From contig NZ_AGFF01000008.1 of NCBI RefSeq assembly GCF_000226215.1, forward strand, positions 1 through 64,000: a DNA stretch of 64,000 nucleotides, given 5' to 3'. A model generated the notes under the pieces. The model saw only the letters and a program-made list of their open reading frames with translations, had not been told where the DNA came from and made no database searches. How positions within the stretch are numbered: position 1 is the stretch's first letter; the number at the start of each line of letters is the position of its first letter. Source of the stretch: Dietzia alimentaria 72 (GTDB taxonomy: Bacteria; Actinomycetota; Actinomycetes; Mycobacteriales; Mycobacteriaceae). Positions 24,560-32,979 of the stretch are shown piece by piece. The position numbers and the translations under genes are program-made.

Positions 24560-25755
24560 TCACACCGGGGTTCACGGTCGACTGGCCGGGGCGGGGCGAA
24601 CCCGAATCCCCCGGCTCTCAGGGGCCGGCCCCCCGCGTGGAGGCGGTGATTCCCGACGACACCGGCGGGGAACACCGCCCTGTCGGCGCCGTGCTGGTGG
24701 GGGACGGGGCGCGGATCGCCGAAGCACAGGAAGAACTGTCCGAGTATGGTCTCGCGACCACGGGCCGCGCACAGCTGGTCTATCTTGACCCGCCTTACAA
24801 CCGTGGCGGCCGCTTTGACGGATACCACGACAACATGCCCAGGCATGAGTGGCTCGGTTACATCGAGACCCGACTCACGGTGGCGCGTGACCTCCTCGCC
24901 GACACGGGAACCGTCTGGGTGCACCTCGACGACGCGGAGGCACATCGCGTCCGCTGCCTGCTGGACGAGGTGTTCGGGACCGAGGCCTTCATCGCGGACC
25001 TGACGGTCGAGAGCAATCCCAAGGGCAGGCAGCTCGACCGGTTCTTCGCAGGCTCCCACGACAGGCTCATGGTCTACGCCCGCGACCCGGACCGTGTCGA
25101 CATGGCCGCCGGTGTCACCTCCACCGTGGACCCGGCGGACTTCCCGCACGTCGGAAAGGACGGCGTGAGTTTTCGTCTCCTGCCCCTGCGCAACACCAAC
25201 AAGCGCTTCAACCCGCGCACCACTCCGACCATGACCTACCCGCTCTATGGCGATCCTGAGACCGGGGATGTCTCCGTGGACCCGGTCCCCGGGCTTGTGG
25301 AGATCCTTCCGGTGTTCGGAGATCTCACTCCGGCGGTGTGGCGCTGGTCGCGGACGCGTGCGGAGGAACGGGCCCATGAACTGGTGTGCAGGACCGTCCG
25401 TGGCCGCTCGGGACCGCGCGTGGACATCTACCAGCGAGACAGGCACGAGACGGGGCGCATCAAGAAGCTCAAGACGATTTGGTTGTCGCAAGAGGTCGGG
25501 TCCACCGACACCGCGCGGGCCGAACTGCGGGCCGCCGGTGTCGATTCGTTCCGCACCCCTAAGCCGGAGACGCTGCTGAGACGAATCGTCGATCTGGCCA
25601 CCGGGCCGGGCGACCTGGTGGTGGACCTGTTCGCCGGCTCGGGAACCACAGCCGTGGCGGCACGCGACCTCGGCCGCCGCTGGGTTGTGGTGGAGCGCAA
25701 CACAGCGACGGTTCGGGACGTTCTGCTGCCGCGGCTGCGGATCAGCGGAGCATGA
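24556..25755 (+). CDS. Solitary beta-class DNA methyltransferase
   Basis: A 399-residue N6-adenine/N4-cytosine type DNA methyltransferase with beta-class motif order: catalytic DPPYN at 78-82 comes first, and the SAM-binding DLFAGSGT at 357-364 comes near the C-terminus. The DPPYN form favours adenine. The layout resembles type III Mod subunits (NPKGRQLDRFFAGSHD and the KPETLLRRIV box are typical). No res or other restriction gene lies beside it. The start is GTG, overlapping the preceding stop (GTGA). It is therefore an orphan methyltransferase embedded in the ettA operon. Confidence 0.85.
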   Translation: MITPGFTVDWPGRGEPESPGSQGPAPRVEAVIPDDTGGEHRPVGAVLVGDGARIAEAQEELSEYGLATTGRAQLVYLDPPYNRGGRFDGYHDNMPRHEWLGYIETRLTVARDLLADTGTVWVHLDDAEAHRVRCLLDEVFGTEAFIADLTVESNPKGRQLDRFFAGSHDRLMVYARDPDRVDMAAGVTSTVDPADFPHVGKDGVSFRLLPLRNTNKRFNPRTTPTMTYPLYGDPETGDVSVDPVPGLVEILPVFGDLTPAVWRWSRTRAEERAHELVCRTVRGRSGPRVDIYQRDRHETGRIKKLKTIWLSQEVGSTDTARAELRAAGVDSFRTPKPETLLRRIVDLATGPGDLVVDLFAGSGTTAVAARDLGRRWVVVERNTATVRDVLLPRLRISGA

Positions 25756-26485
25756 CGCTGCCGCCGTCGACCATGAGGGTCTGACCGGTCATATAGGAGG
25801 CGTCGTCGGACGCCAGGAAGACCGCGACGCGACCGATATCAGCCTCGGGATCGCCGAACCTGCGCATCGGATTCCCGGCGAGCAGCTTCTTCTCGATGCC
25901 CGGATTGGCCTCGATGTAGTTCTCCACACCCTCGGTGAGTGCAAGCGGCGAGATCACGTTGACGTTGATGCCGTCGCGCGCCCACTCATTGGCCGCGACG
26001 CGGCTGATACCGCGGATCGCTTCCTTGGCCGCCGCGTACGACCCCTGCGTGGGATGACCGTTGATTCCGGCGCCGGAGGCGAAGTTGATGACCGAGCCAT
26101 CGCGATCCGCGAGCTGTGCGTGCGCGGCCTTCATCAACCAGAAGGTCGGGTAGAAGCCCGTGCCGAACGACAGGTCCAACATTTCCTGTGTGGTCTCCAG
26201 CAGAGGCGCCTGCTGGGAGGCGTGGGCGTTGTTGACCAACACATCGACGCCGCTGAACGCCTCGACAGCCGCCGCGACGATCTTCGCGGAGTTGGCCTCC
26301 ACGGAAATGTCGGCGTTCAGGAAGCGGACGGAGTCGCCGAGCTCTGACACGAGCGCCTCGCCGGCCTGGTCGTTGATGTCTACGGCGAGGACCGAGGCAC
26401 CTTCCTTGACGAATGCGCGCGTGATGCCGCGGCCGATCCCACCGGCACCTCCGGTGATGATGGCTGTTTTACCCGCTAGTCGCAT
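25742..26485 (-). CDS. Short-chain dehydrogenase/reductase
   Basis: A 247-residue classical SDR: TGGAGGIG cofactor loop near residue 12, VNNAHA in place of NNAG, Ser in NFASGAG, and YAAAK catalytic Tyr/Lys. The C-terminal MTGQTLMVDGG is typical of FabG-like oxidoreductases. An acidic DIND after beta-2 suggests NAD preference. Its stop overlaps the convergent methyltransferase end by 14 bases. Substrate unknown. Confidence 0.88.
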   Translation of the reverse strand: MRLAGKTAIITGGAGGIGRGITRAFVKEGASVLAVDINDQAGEALVSELGDSVRFLNADISVEANSAKIVAAAVEAFSGVDVLVNNAHASQQAPLLETTQEMLDLSFGTGFYPTFWLMKAAHAQLADRDGSVINFASGAGINGHPTQGSYAAAKEAIRGISRVAANEWARDGINVNVISPLALTEGVENYIEANPGIEKKLLAGNPMRRFGDPEADIGRVAVFLASDDASYMTGQTLMVDGGSVMLR

Positions 26486-26584
26486 CTTCGTAAACCCTTC
26501 ATGATGAGTGCTGGATGTACTGATCATGCACAGGAGCGGGCCGTCTCCGTGCGGGAACGACAGACACCCGTCAAGTTTCTTCCT

Positions 26585-26980
26585 TCACACGACGTCGGGA
26601 GCGTTGACCATCATCGCGGCGGCACGGGTCAGGTAGTCGACCATAGCCGCGCGATGCTCGTCGTCCATGGTTTCGCGGTCGATGGTCTCGAGCGCGGCCA
26701 GCATGTGGGTGAGCCAGGCGTCGTGGGCGGCGCGGTCGATGACGTAAGGGTTGTGTCGCATCCGCAGCCGCGGGTGCCCGCGCTGCTCGGAGTAGGTGGT
26801 GGGCCCGCCCCAGTACTGCTCAAGGAACATGCGGAGGCGATCCTCAGCCGGACCCAGGTCCTCCTCCGGGTACATCGCCCGCAGTTCGGGGTCGTTCGCC
26901 ACGCCGCGGTAGAACTCGTGGACCAGTTTCCGGAACGTCTCCGCTCCGCCGACTTCGTCATAGAACGTGCTGCTGCTCAT
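26585..26980 (-). CDS. glbO: Group II truncated haemoglobin O
   Basis: A 131-residue truncated globin. It shows [22 protein letters not shown] with the B10 Tyr, the MYPEEDL turn, the [25 protein letters not shown] stretch with proximal His, and WLTHM at helix G. It binds haem and oxygen and may support respiration or detoxify oxidants. Length, sequence and the place between ettA and pepN match mycobacterial trHbO. ATG at 26980 chosen because it gives the family's usual N-terminus. Confidence 0.93.
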   Translation of the reverse strand: MSSSTFYDEVGGAETFRKLVHEFYRGVANDPELRAMYPEEDLGPAEDRLRMFLEQYWGGPTTYSEQRGHPRLRMRHNPYVIDRAAHDAWLTHMLAALETIDRETMDDEHRAAMVDYLTRAAAMMVNAPDVV

Positions 26981-27171
26981 GCATTCCATCATGCCCGCCT
27001 CGTCAGATTCGGGGCCCCTGAGCAGGTGATGAGTTGTCGTACCCGGTAAACGCTCCCCGTTAATCGCACGCGGGGCCTGTCGAAGGTGCATCATCGTTGC
27101 AGGCGAAGTTCACTACGAGCCCAGTTGCCGATCGTGTCACTGGGCTCGGAGCAGACGAGCGGAGAGCGAGC

Positions 27172-27783
27172 ATGGGCACAGCGGTGCGCGCGGATACGGA
27201 CTACCGACAACGGGGTCCCCGAGCCCAGTCCCCGCGCGACCCTGCGGCCGCGCCGCAGGCCGCACTCGCGGCGGCACCCCGCGTGCTCCTGCTCAATGCC
27301 AGCTACGAAGCCCTTACGGCGCTGCCCGCGCGCCGCGCCGTGGTGATGCTGCTCTGTGGCAAGGCCGACGTGGTGCACGAGCATCCGGCTGCAGTCATGA
27401 TTCGCTCGGTCGACACCGCGATCCGAGTGCCGTCGGTGATCCGTCTGCGCGAATATGTGCGCATCCCGTACCGGGCGCAGGTGCCCATGACTCGTGCCGC
27501 GCTCATGTACCGCGATGCGCACCGGTGTGGCTACTGCAACGCCAAGGCCACGACAATCGACCATGTAATCCCGCGTAGTCGTGGGGGAGTGCACGGCTGG
27601 CAGAATTGCGTCGCGTCCTGCGCTCCATGCAACCGTCGCAAGGCGGACCGTCTGCTGTCGGAGCTGGGTTGGGAATTGCGCGTTTCTCTTGAAGCTCCGC
27701 AGGGACGGACGTGGCGGCTGGTGTCCCAGCTACGTGAGATCGGCCCACACTGGGAGGACTACCTCTATCTCGACGCGGCCTGA
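27172..27783 (+). CDS. HNH endonuclease-domain protein (Rv2469c-like)
   Basis: A 203-residue protein. The first 40 residues are disordered; then comes PRVLLLNASYEALTALPARRA, a segment conserved with actinobacterial chromosomal HNH proteins. The nuclease motif follows: HRCGYCNAKATTIDHVIPRSRGG and NCVASCAPCNRRKADR, with two CxxC zinc pairs and catalytic His. The ATG at 27172 has GGAGAGCGAGC upstream. It sits at the conserved position beside glbO and pepN, so it is a core gene and not a recent mobile element. Cellular role unknown. Confidence 0.88.
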   Translation: MGTAVRADTDYRQRGPRAQSPRDPAAAPQAALAAAPRVLLLNASYEALTALPARRAVVMLLCGKADVVHEHPAAVMIRSVDTAIRVPSVIRLREYVRIPYRAQVPMTRAALMYRDAHRCGYCNAKATTIDHVIPRSRGGVHGWQNCVASCAPCNRRKADRLLSELGWELRVSLEAPQGRTWRLVSQLREIGPHWEDYLYLDAA

Positions 27784-27796
27784 AGCCCCTGTCGTC

Positions 27797-30400
27797 TCAG
27801 CCGCCCGCGGCGCTGTCGACAGCTCGCGCGGCCAGCGCACGGGTCATATCGGCGATCTGCTCGGCGACGATTCGGCGAAGGGATGCGGGGTGCGACTGGT
27901 CGGCGATCACGGCCTTGAACCGCTCGACGGTCGCCCTGTCCACGTCCCAGGACGGGAAGATCCCCTCGGCCACGGTCTGCGCCAGGTCGCCGGGACGCTC
28001 GGTCCAGAGTGCGGTCACATTGTCCAGGTAGCGCTTAGATAGTCCGGCGAGCAGGTGCTCGTGGCCGGGAAGGTCGATCCCGAGCAAAGTGGCGCGTACG
28101 ATCGCGTTGGTCGGCGCGTCCGATCCGGTACGCAGGAGCAGTTCCTCTGCCGCATGCTTGGCCTCGACCGTGGGCGCAGCGGCTCGGGCGGTGGCAGCCC
28201 GGCGAGCACCTCCGGCGGTGTCGTCCTCGGCTAGGAGTGCGTCAACCCGTTCGATGCCCGCGGCTCCGGCGGCCACGAGAGCGGTGAGCACAGTCCATCG
28301 GAGATCCGTATCCATCACGAGTCCGGTCAATCCCGCATCGTCGGCACCGGCCTCCAGGAGCGTGGTGAGTAGTCGCGTCTGGTCGGGCCCGAGCGGGCAC
28401 GCGGTGAGGGCCGTCACAAATGCCAATTGGTGATCCGAGCCAGCGTCCGACTCACGGGCGGCGTCGAGCATCGAGGTGGTGAATTGCGGCCATCCAATGG
28501 CAGCAGCCCAGTCTGGATCGGCGTAGCGGGCCAGGGCTGTGTGGGCCTGGGTGAGCACCCGCTGCACAACGCCGATGTGGGACTCACGTGGGGCAGCCCG
28601 GGATACGACCTCCACGAACCGGCGAGCGGGCAGTCTCGCCTCACGGGTCATCTCCCACAGGGCCGACCAACACAGCGTGCGGGCCAGGGGATCGGAGACG
28701 TCCTCCAGTGAGTCAAGGACGGTGGCCAGGGATCGCTCGTCGAGCCGCACTGAGCAGTACGTGAGGTCTTCGTCGTTCGGCAGAATCAGGTCCGGCACAG
28801 ACTGCCCGGCCAGGTCGTTCACGATCGTCCGCTCATCAGAGATGTCGAGCTCGGCGCGAGCCGTGCGCACAAGGGCGCCTGAGCCGTCGCGGTTGTATAA
28901 GCCCACACCGATCCGGTGAGTGCGAAGCTCACCCGCGCCCGGCGCGGCGGGTCCCTGGACCACGGCCAGTTCCTCAATCGTTCGGGAATCCGCGGCGGTG
29001 GAGACGTCGACGGCAATCGGGTTGATCCCGGTTGTGCGCAGCCACTGATCGGCCCACCCCGCCAGGTCGCGCCCCGATGACTTCTCGAGCGCTGAGAGAA
29101 GGTCGTGGAACTCGGCATTTCCGAACGCGTGCTCGGCGAAGTAGGCGCGCAGGCCAGCGAGGAACGGCTCGCGTCCCACGTAGGCCACGAGCTGCTTGAG
29201 CACGGAGGCGCCCTTGGCGTAGGTGATCCCGTCGAAGTTCGCCTCCACCGTCTCGAGGTCGGTCATGTCCGCTGCGACCGGGTGGGTGGAGGGCAGCTGG
29301 TCCTGGCGGTACGCCCATGACTTCTCGACGTTGGCGAAGGTGGTCCATGCGTCGGTGTACCGGGTGGCGTCGACCTGGGCCAGCACGGAGGCGAAGGTCG
29401 CGAACGACTCGTTGAGCCAGAGGTCGTCCCACCATCGCATGGTCACCAGGTCGCCGAACCACATGTGCGCCATCTCGTGCAGAATCGTCTCGTTGCGCCG
29501 CTCGTAGCGATAGCCGGTGACGCGGGAACGGAAGACGTAATCCTCTAGGAACGTCACGGCGCCGGCGTTCTCCATGGCGCCCGCGTTGAATTCGGGAACG
29601 AAGATCTGGTCGTATTTCCCGAACGCGTACGGCAGCCCGAACTCACGGTGGTAGAAGCCAAACCCCTCCTTGGTCTCGGCGAACAACCGGTCCGCGTCGA
29701 GGAATTCGGCCAGCGACTTACGGCACAACAACCGTAGAGGAATGGTTCCGTGCTCGTCCGAGTAGGCGTCCTCAACCACGTGGTACGGCCCCGCGATGAG
29801 GGCGACCAGGTACGTCGACATCATTTTGGTCGGTGCGAAGTGGTGCACCACGCCCCCGTTGGTGGCGGGGGACTGCTCTGCAAACGTGTTGGCCACCACG
29901 ACCCATGGCTCCGGTGCGGTGACGGTGAGGGTGTAGCGCGCTTTGAGGTCAGGCTGGTCGAAGCAGGCAAAAACCCGCTTGGCGTCCGCGGTCTCAAACT
30001 GCGAGTAGAGGTAGACCTCGTCGTCAGCCGGGTCGACCATCCGGTGCAGGCCCTCGCCGGTCGTCGTGTACGCCAGATCCGCGTCCACGATCAGCTCGTT
30101 GGTCTGCTGCAGGTCTGTCAGCGTGATGCCGTCCTCGTCGTCGTACCGCTCTTTCTGCTCGGCCGGGAACAGTTCCCGGCCGTTCAGGGTCGCGGACCTG
30201 ATCGCCGCGGCGCGGAGATCGATAAAGGACTCCGCTCCCGGTTGCGAACAGGAGAACCGCACCACGGTGCGCGAGCGGAAGGTGCCGGACCCGGGCCCGC
30301 CGCGTCCGTCGGTCAGATCGATCTCCACGTCGTACGACTCGACGGCGAGTAGCTCCGATCGGGCGGCGGCGTCGGCGCGGGTGAGGTTGAGCGAGCGCAT
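27797..30400 (-). CDS. pepN: Aminopeptidase N, M1 family
   Basis: An 867-residue zinc metallopeptidase that removes N-terminal residues from peptides in the cytoplasm. The substrate-binding GAMENAG motif precedes the zinc site HEMAH (H308, E309, H312), with the third ligand in LWLNESFATF. The C-terminal ERAP1-like helical domain runs from about 530. Length fits the actinobacterial PepN group. It converges on the HNH gene with only 13 bases between stops. Confidence 0.96.
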   Translation of the reverse strand: MRSLNLTRADAAARSELLAVESYDVEIDLTDGRGGPGSGTFRSRTVVRFSCSQPGAESFIDLRAAAIRSATLNGRELFPAEQKERYDDEDGITLTDLQQTNELIVDADLAYTTTGEGLHRMVDPADDEVYLYSQFETADAKRVFACFDQPDLKARYTLTVTAPEPWVVVANTFAEQSPATNGGVVHHFAPTKMMSTYLVALIAGPYHVVEDAYSDEHGTIPLRLLCRKSLAEFLDADRLFAETKEGFGFYHREFGLPYAFGKYDQIFVPEFNAGAMENAGAVTFLEDYVFRSRVTGYRYERRNETILHEMAHMWFGDLVTMRWWDDLWLNESFATFASVLAQVDATRYTDAWTTFANVEKSWAYRQDQLPSTHPVAADMTDLETVEANFDGITYAKGASVLKQLVAYVGREPFLAGLRAYFAEHAFGNAEFHDLLSALEKSSGRDLAGWADQWLRTTGINPIAVDVSTAADSRTIEELAVVQGPAAPGAGELRTHRIGVGLYNRDGSGALVRTARAELDISDERTIVNDLAGQSVPDLILPNDEDLTYCSVRLDERSLATVLDSLEDVSDPLARTLCWSALWEMTREARLPARRFVEVVSRAAPRESHIGVVQRVLTQAHTALARYADPDWAAAIGWPQFTTSMLDAARESDAGSDHQLAFVTALTACPLGPDQTRLLTTLLEAGADDAGLTGLVMDTDLRWTVLTALVAAGAAGIERVDALLAEDDTAGGARRAATARAAAPTVEAKHAAEELLLRTGSDAPTNAIVRATLLGIDLPGHEHLLAGLSKRYLDNVTALWTERPGDLAQTVAEGIFPSWDVDRATVERFKAVIADQSHPASLRRIVAEQIADMTRALAARAVDSAAGG

Positions 30401-30508
30401 CTGTGATCTTCCGTTCCTGGGGTTCGGCTATCGCATCAGTCCTACCACCCGGAAGGCCCTGTGGCTGTCGCAGTGGCGAAGGACGCCGCGGACCGCGACA
30501 ATGGGGTC

Positions 30509-31135
30509 ATGACCTCAACCTCCCAATCCGCCACCCGCTCGGTCGACTTCTGGTTTGACCCCCTCTGCCCCTTCGCCTGGGTGACCAGCCGCTGGATCCT
30601 CGAGGTGCAGAAGGTCCGAGACATCGAGTTGACCTGGAACGTCATGAGCCTGTCCGTGCTGAACCAGGGCCGGGACCTGCCCGAGGACTACATGGAGAAG
30701 ATGACGCTCGGGTGGGGGCCGGTGCGTGTGGCGATCGCGGCAGCCAAGCGCCACGGCCAGGAGGTGCTCGGTTCGCTCTACACCGAGATGGGCACCCGCA
30801 TTCACGACCAGGGCCGCGGCATCGATGACCCCACCGTCATCACCGAGGCGCTCGAGGCGGCCGGCCTGGACGCCGGCCTCGCCGCCGCAGCGGGAACCGA
30901 CGAGTTCGACGACGAGCTCCGCGCTTCGCACCACCGGGGCATGGACCCGGTGGGCGACGAGGTCGGAACCCCGGTGGTCCATGTCGACGGGGCCGCCTTT
31001 TTCGGTCCCGTCCTGACGCGCATCCCGCGCGGCGAGGATGCCGGCAAGGTGTTCGACGGCGCTGCACTGCTGGCCGAGTACCCCTACTTTTTCGAGCTCA
31101 AGCGCAGCCGCACCGAAGCGCCGCAGTTCGACTGA
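30509..31135 (+). CDS. DsbA-like thioredoxin-fold protein, Rv2466c family, CPFA active site
   Basis: A 208-residue protein closely patterned on M. tuberculosis Rv2466c, a mycothiol-linked nitroreductase: [49 protein letters not shown] and the C-terminus EAPQFD. Rv2466c has CPWC; here the second cysteine is Ala (CPFA). So it retains only the nucleophilic Cys and would need mycothiol or another thiol to resolve. The cis-Pro before VVHV is kept. ATG at 30509 follows GACAATGGGGTC. Lies just upstream of rpiB, as in mycobacteria. Confidence 0.88.
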   Translation: MTSTSQSATRSVDFWFDPLCPFAWVTSRWILEVQKVRDIELTWNVMSLSVLNQGRDLPEDYMEKMTLGWGPVRVAIAAAKRHGQEVLGSLYTEMGTRIHDQGRGIDDPTVITEALEAAGLDAGLAAAAGTDEFDDELRASHHRGMDPVGDEVGTPVVHVDGAAFFGPVLTRIPRGEDAGKVFDGAALLAEYPYFFELKRSRTEAPQFD

Positions 31136-31232
31136 AGCGCGCCGGTGCGGTTCGGTGGACCGTCATGGTCGGCCTGCGGTGGCGACTCGACCGCTCGACG
31201 AGATCGCGGCCACGCGTGGCAGAATCGCGGGC

Positions 31233-31706
31233 ATGCGCATCTACCTGGGGGCGGACCACGCCGGCTTCGAGACCAAGAACGTCATAGCTGAGCACCTCAA
31301 GGCCTCCGGCCACGAGGTGGTCGACTGTGGAGCTCACGCCTACGACGCCGAGGACGACTACCCTGCCTTCTGCATCGACGCGGCCAGCAGGGTCGTCGCC
31401 GACCCCGGCAGCCTGGGCATCGTCTTGGGTGGCTCGGGGAACGGCGAGCAGATCGCCGCCAACAAGGTCCCCGGTGCCCGCTGCGCCCTGGCGTGGAGCG
31501 TCGAGACCGCCCGCCTCGCCCGCGAGCACAACAATGCACAGCTGATCGGCATCGGCGGGCGGATGCACTCGCAGGAAGAGGCGCTGGCGATCGTCGATGC
31601 GTTCCTCGACCAGCAGTGGTCCGGGGCCGAGCGGCACCAACGGCGTATCGACATCCTCGCCGAATACGAGCGGACCCACGAGGCCCCGCCGGTCCCTGGA
31701 GCCTGA
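31233..31706 (+). CDS. rpiB: Ribose-5-phosphate isomerase B
   Basis: A 157-residue enzyme interconverting ribose 5-phosphate and ribulose 5-phosphate. The opening MRIYLGADHAGFETK, the phosphate-binding GGSGNGEQIAANKVPG and ETARLAREHNNAQ are diagnostic. The base in this actinobacterial group is a Glu in GGSGNGE, replacing the Cys of E. coli RpiB. It is followed 22 bases later by nei, a conserved pair. Confidence 0.95.
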   Translation: MRIYLGADHAGFETKNVIAEHLKASGHEVVDCGAHAYDAEDDYPAFCIDAASRVVADPGSLGIVLGGSGNGEQIAANKVPGARCALAWSVETARLAREHNNAQLIGIGGRMHSQEEALAIVDAFLDQQWSGAERHQRRIDILAEYERTHEAPPVPGA

Positions 31707-31728
31707 GTCATAACGCCCGAGCAAGTCC

Positions 31729-32556
31729 ATGCCTGAGGGGCACACTCTCCACCGGCTGGCCCGCCTGCACACCGAGTATTTCGCAGGCGGGCCGGTCCGT
31801 GTGTCCAGCCCCCAGGGGCGGTTCGTCGATCACGTCCTCGTCGACGGACGGTATTTCGATCGTGCCACCGCGACCGGCAAGCACCTCTTCCATCATTACG
31901 AGGGTGGCCTGACGGTTCACATCCATCTGGGGTTGTACGGGTTCTTCGACACTCACCTGGTCCCGGAGGGGCAGGACCCGCCCGCCCCCGTCGGGCAGGT
32001 ACGGATGCGGGTGGGAGCGGTCGCGTGCAACGGGCCCGCCCACTACGCCGACCTGCGTGGACCCACCCGGTGCGAGGTGATCGACGACTCCGCGGTAGAC
32101 AAGGTCCGCGCGCGGCTGGGCCCGGATCCGCTAGACCCGGACGCCGACCCGGCGCAGGCCTGGGAGCGGATCAATCGCAGCGCGAGGCCTATCGGTGCGC
32201 TGCTCATGGACCAGAAGGTGCTGGCCGGCGTCGGCAACGTTTACCGCGCCGAGGTGCTATTCAGGGCAGGGCTCGACCCCTTCCGGACTGGGCGCCTGGT
32301 GCTGGAGGGGGAGTTCCGCCTGATCTGGGACGACCTCGTGGCGCTCATGGCTGTCGGTGTCGATACGGGGGCGATCCACACGATCCGGCCCCCACACGAC
32401 TACGGAGACCTCCCGCGACGCGGGGCAGACAGGCCGCGCAACTACGTCTATCAACGAGACGGATGGGCGTGCCGCGTATGCGGGGACGAAGTACGAATGC
32501 AGATGATTGAGGCGCGCAGACTCTTCTGGTGCCCCACCTGCCAAGCTCCCCGGTAG
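31729..32556 (+). CDS. nei: Endonuclease VIII-like DNA glycosylase
   Basis: A 275-residue Fpg/Nei-family base-excision enzyme. It begins MPEGHTLHRLAR with catalytic Pro2 and Glu3 after Met removal. A helix-two-turn-helix lies in GALLMDQKVLAGVGNVYRAE, and the C-terminal zinc finger is CRVCG then CPTCQ. The PEGHT start is the Nei signature (Fpg has PELPE). It removes oxidised pyrimidines and cuts the strand. Matches mycobacterial Nei1 (Rv2464c) in position. Confidence 0.93.
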   Translation: MPEGHTLHRLARLHTEYFAGGPVRVSSPQGRFVDHVLVDGRYFDRATATGKHLFHHYEGGLTVHIHLGLYGFFDTHLVPEGQDPPAPVGQVRMRVGAVACNGPAHYADLRGPTRCEVIDDSAVDKVRARLGPDPLDPDADPAQAWERINRSARPIGALLMDQKVLAGVGNVYRAEVLFRAGLDPFRTGRLVLEGEFRLIWDDLVALMAVGVDTGAIHTIRPPHDYGDLPRRGADRPRNYVYQRDGWACRVCGDEVRMQMIEARRLFWCPTCQAPR

Positions 32557-32579
32557 TGAGCGCCCGCATTGGGCTGTGG

Positions 32580-32650
32580 AGCGGGTGACGGGAATCGAAC
32601 CCGCGTATTCTGCTTGGAAGGCAGAGGCTTTACCATTAAGCTACACCCGC
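32580..32650 (-). tRNA. tRNA-Gly(TCC)
   Basis: Acceptor GCGGGTG/CACCCGC, anticodon loop CTTCCAA (TCC), T-loop TTCGATT, and discriminator T, typical for glycine tRNA. CCA is not encoded. It is convergent with nei, 23 bases away. Confidence 0.95.
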
Positions 32651-32850
32651 ATCGGAGCACTGACCTGGGAGTTTATCCCCGATCTCGCTCGTGCTTCAGT
32701 AAGACTACCGGACCGTGGCGGAGCCCCCAACTCCCACCCCGCCAACGCGGAATCGTCGCAGGGAATGCCCTGTCGTACACTGGGCGAGTTGGTTTGGCGG
32801 CCTGACCGTGACTCCGTGCTCGGAGCGGAGTGGTCGGACGCATGACTCAC

Positions 32851-32927
32851 CGGGATGTGGCGCAGCTTGGTAGCGCATCCGCTTTGGGAGCGGAGGGTCG
32901 CAGGTTCGAATCCTGTCATCCCGACCA
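32851..32927 (+). tRNA. tRNA-Pro(TGG)
   Basis: Acceptor CGGGATG/CATCCCG, anticodon loop TTTGGGA (TGG), T-loop TTCGAAT, discriminator A, and 3' CCA is encoded, unlike the other tRNAs here. The C1-G72 first pair is characteristic of tRNA-Pro. It lies 52 bases upstream of tig. Confidence 0.95.
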
Positions 32928-32979
32928 GCGGAGCCTGAAGACACGAATCGCAACAAGACTTTCCTAGGAGATCATCACC

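Noticed and set aside
24556-25755. Complete type III restriction-modification system
   Set aside because: Only the Mod-like methyltransferase is present; the next gene is a convergent SDR and there is no Res helicase-nuclease.
27172-27783. HNH gene as a homing endonuclease or mobile element
   Set aside because: It sits at the same place beside glbO and pepN as in mycobacteria and has no element boundaries, so it is core.
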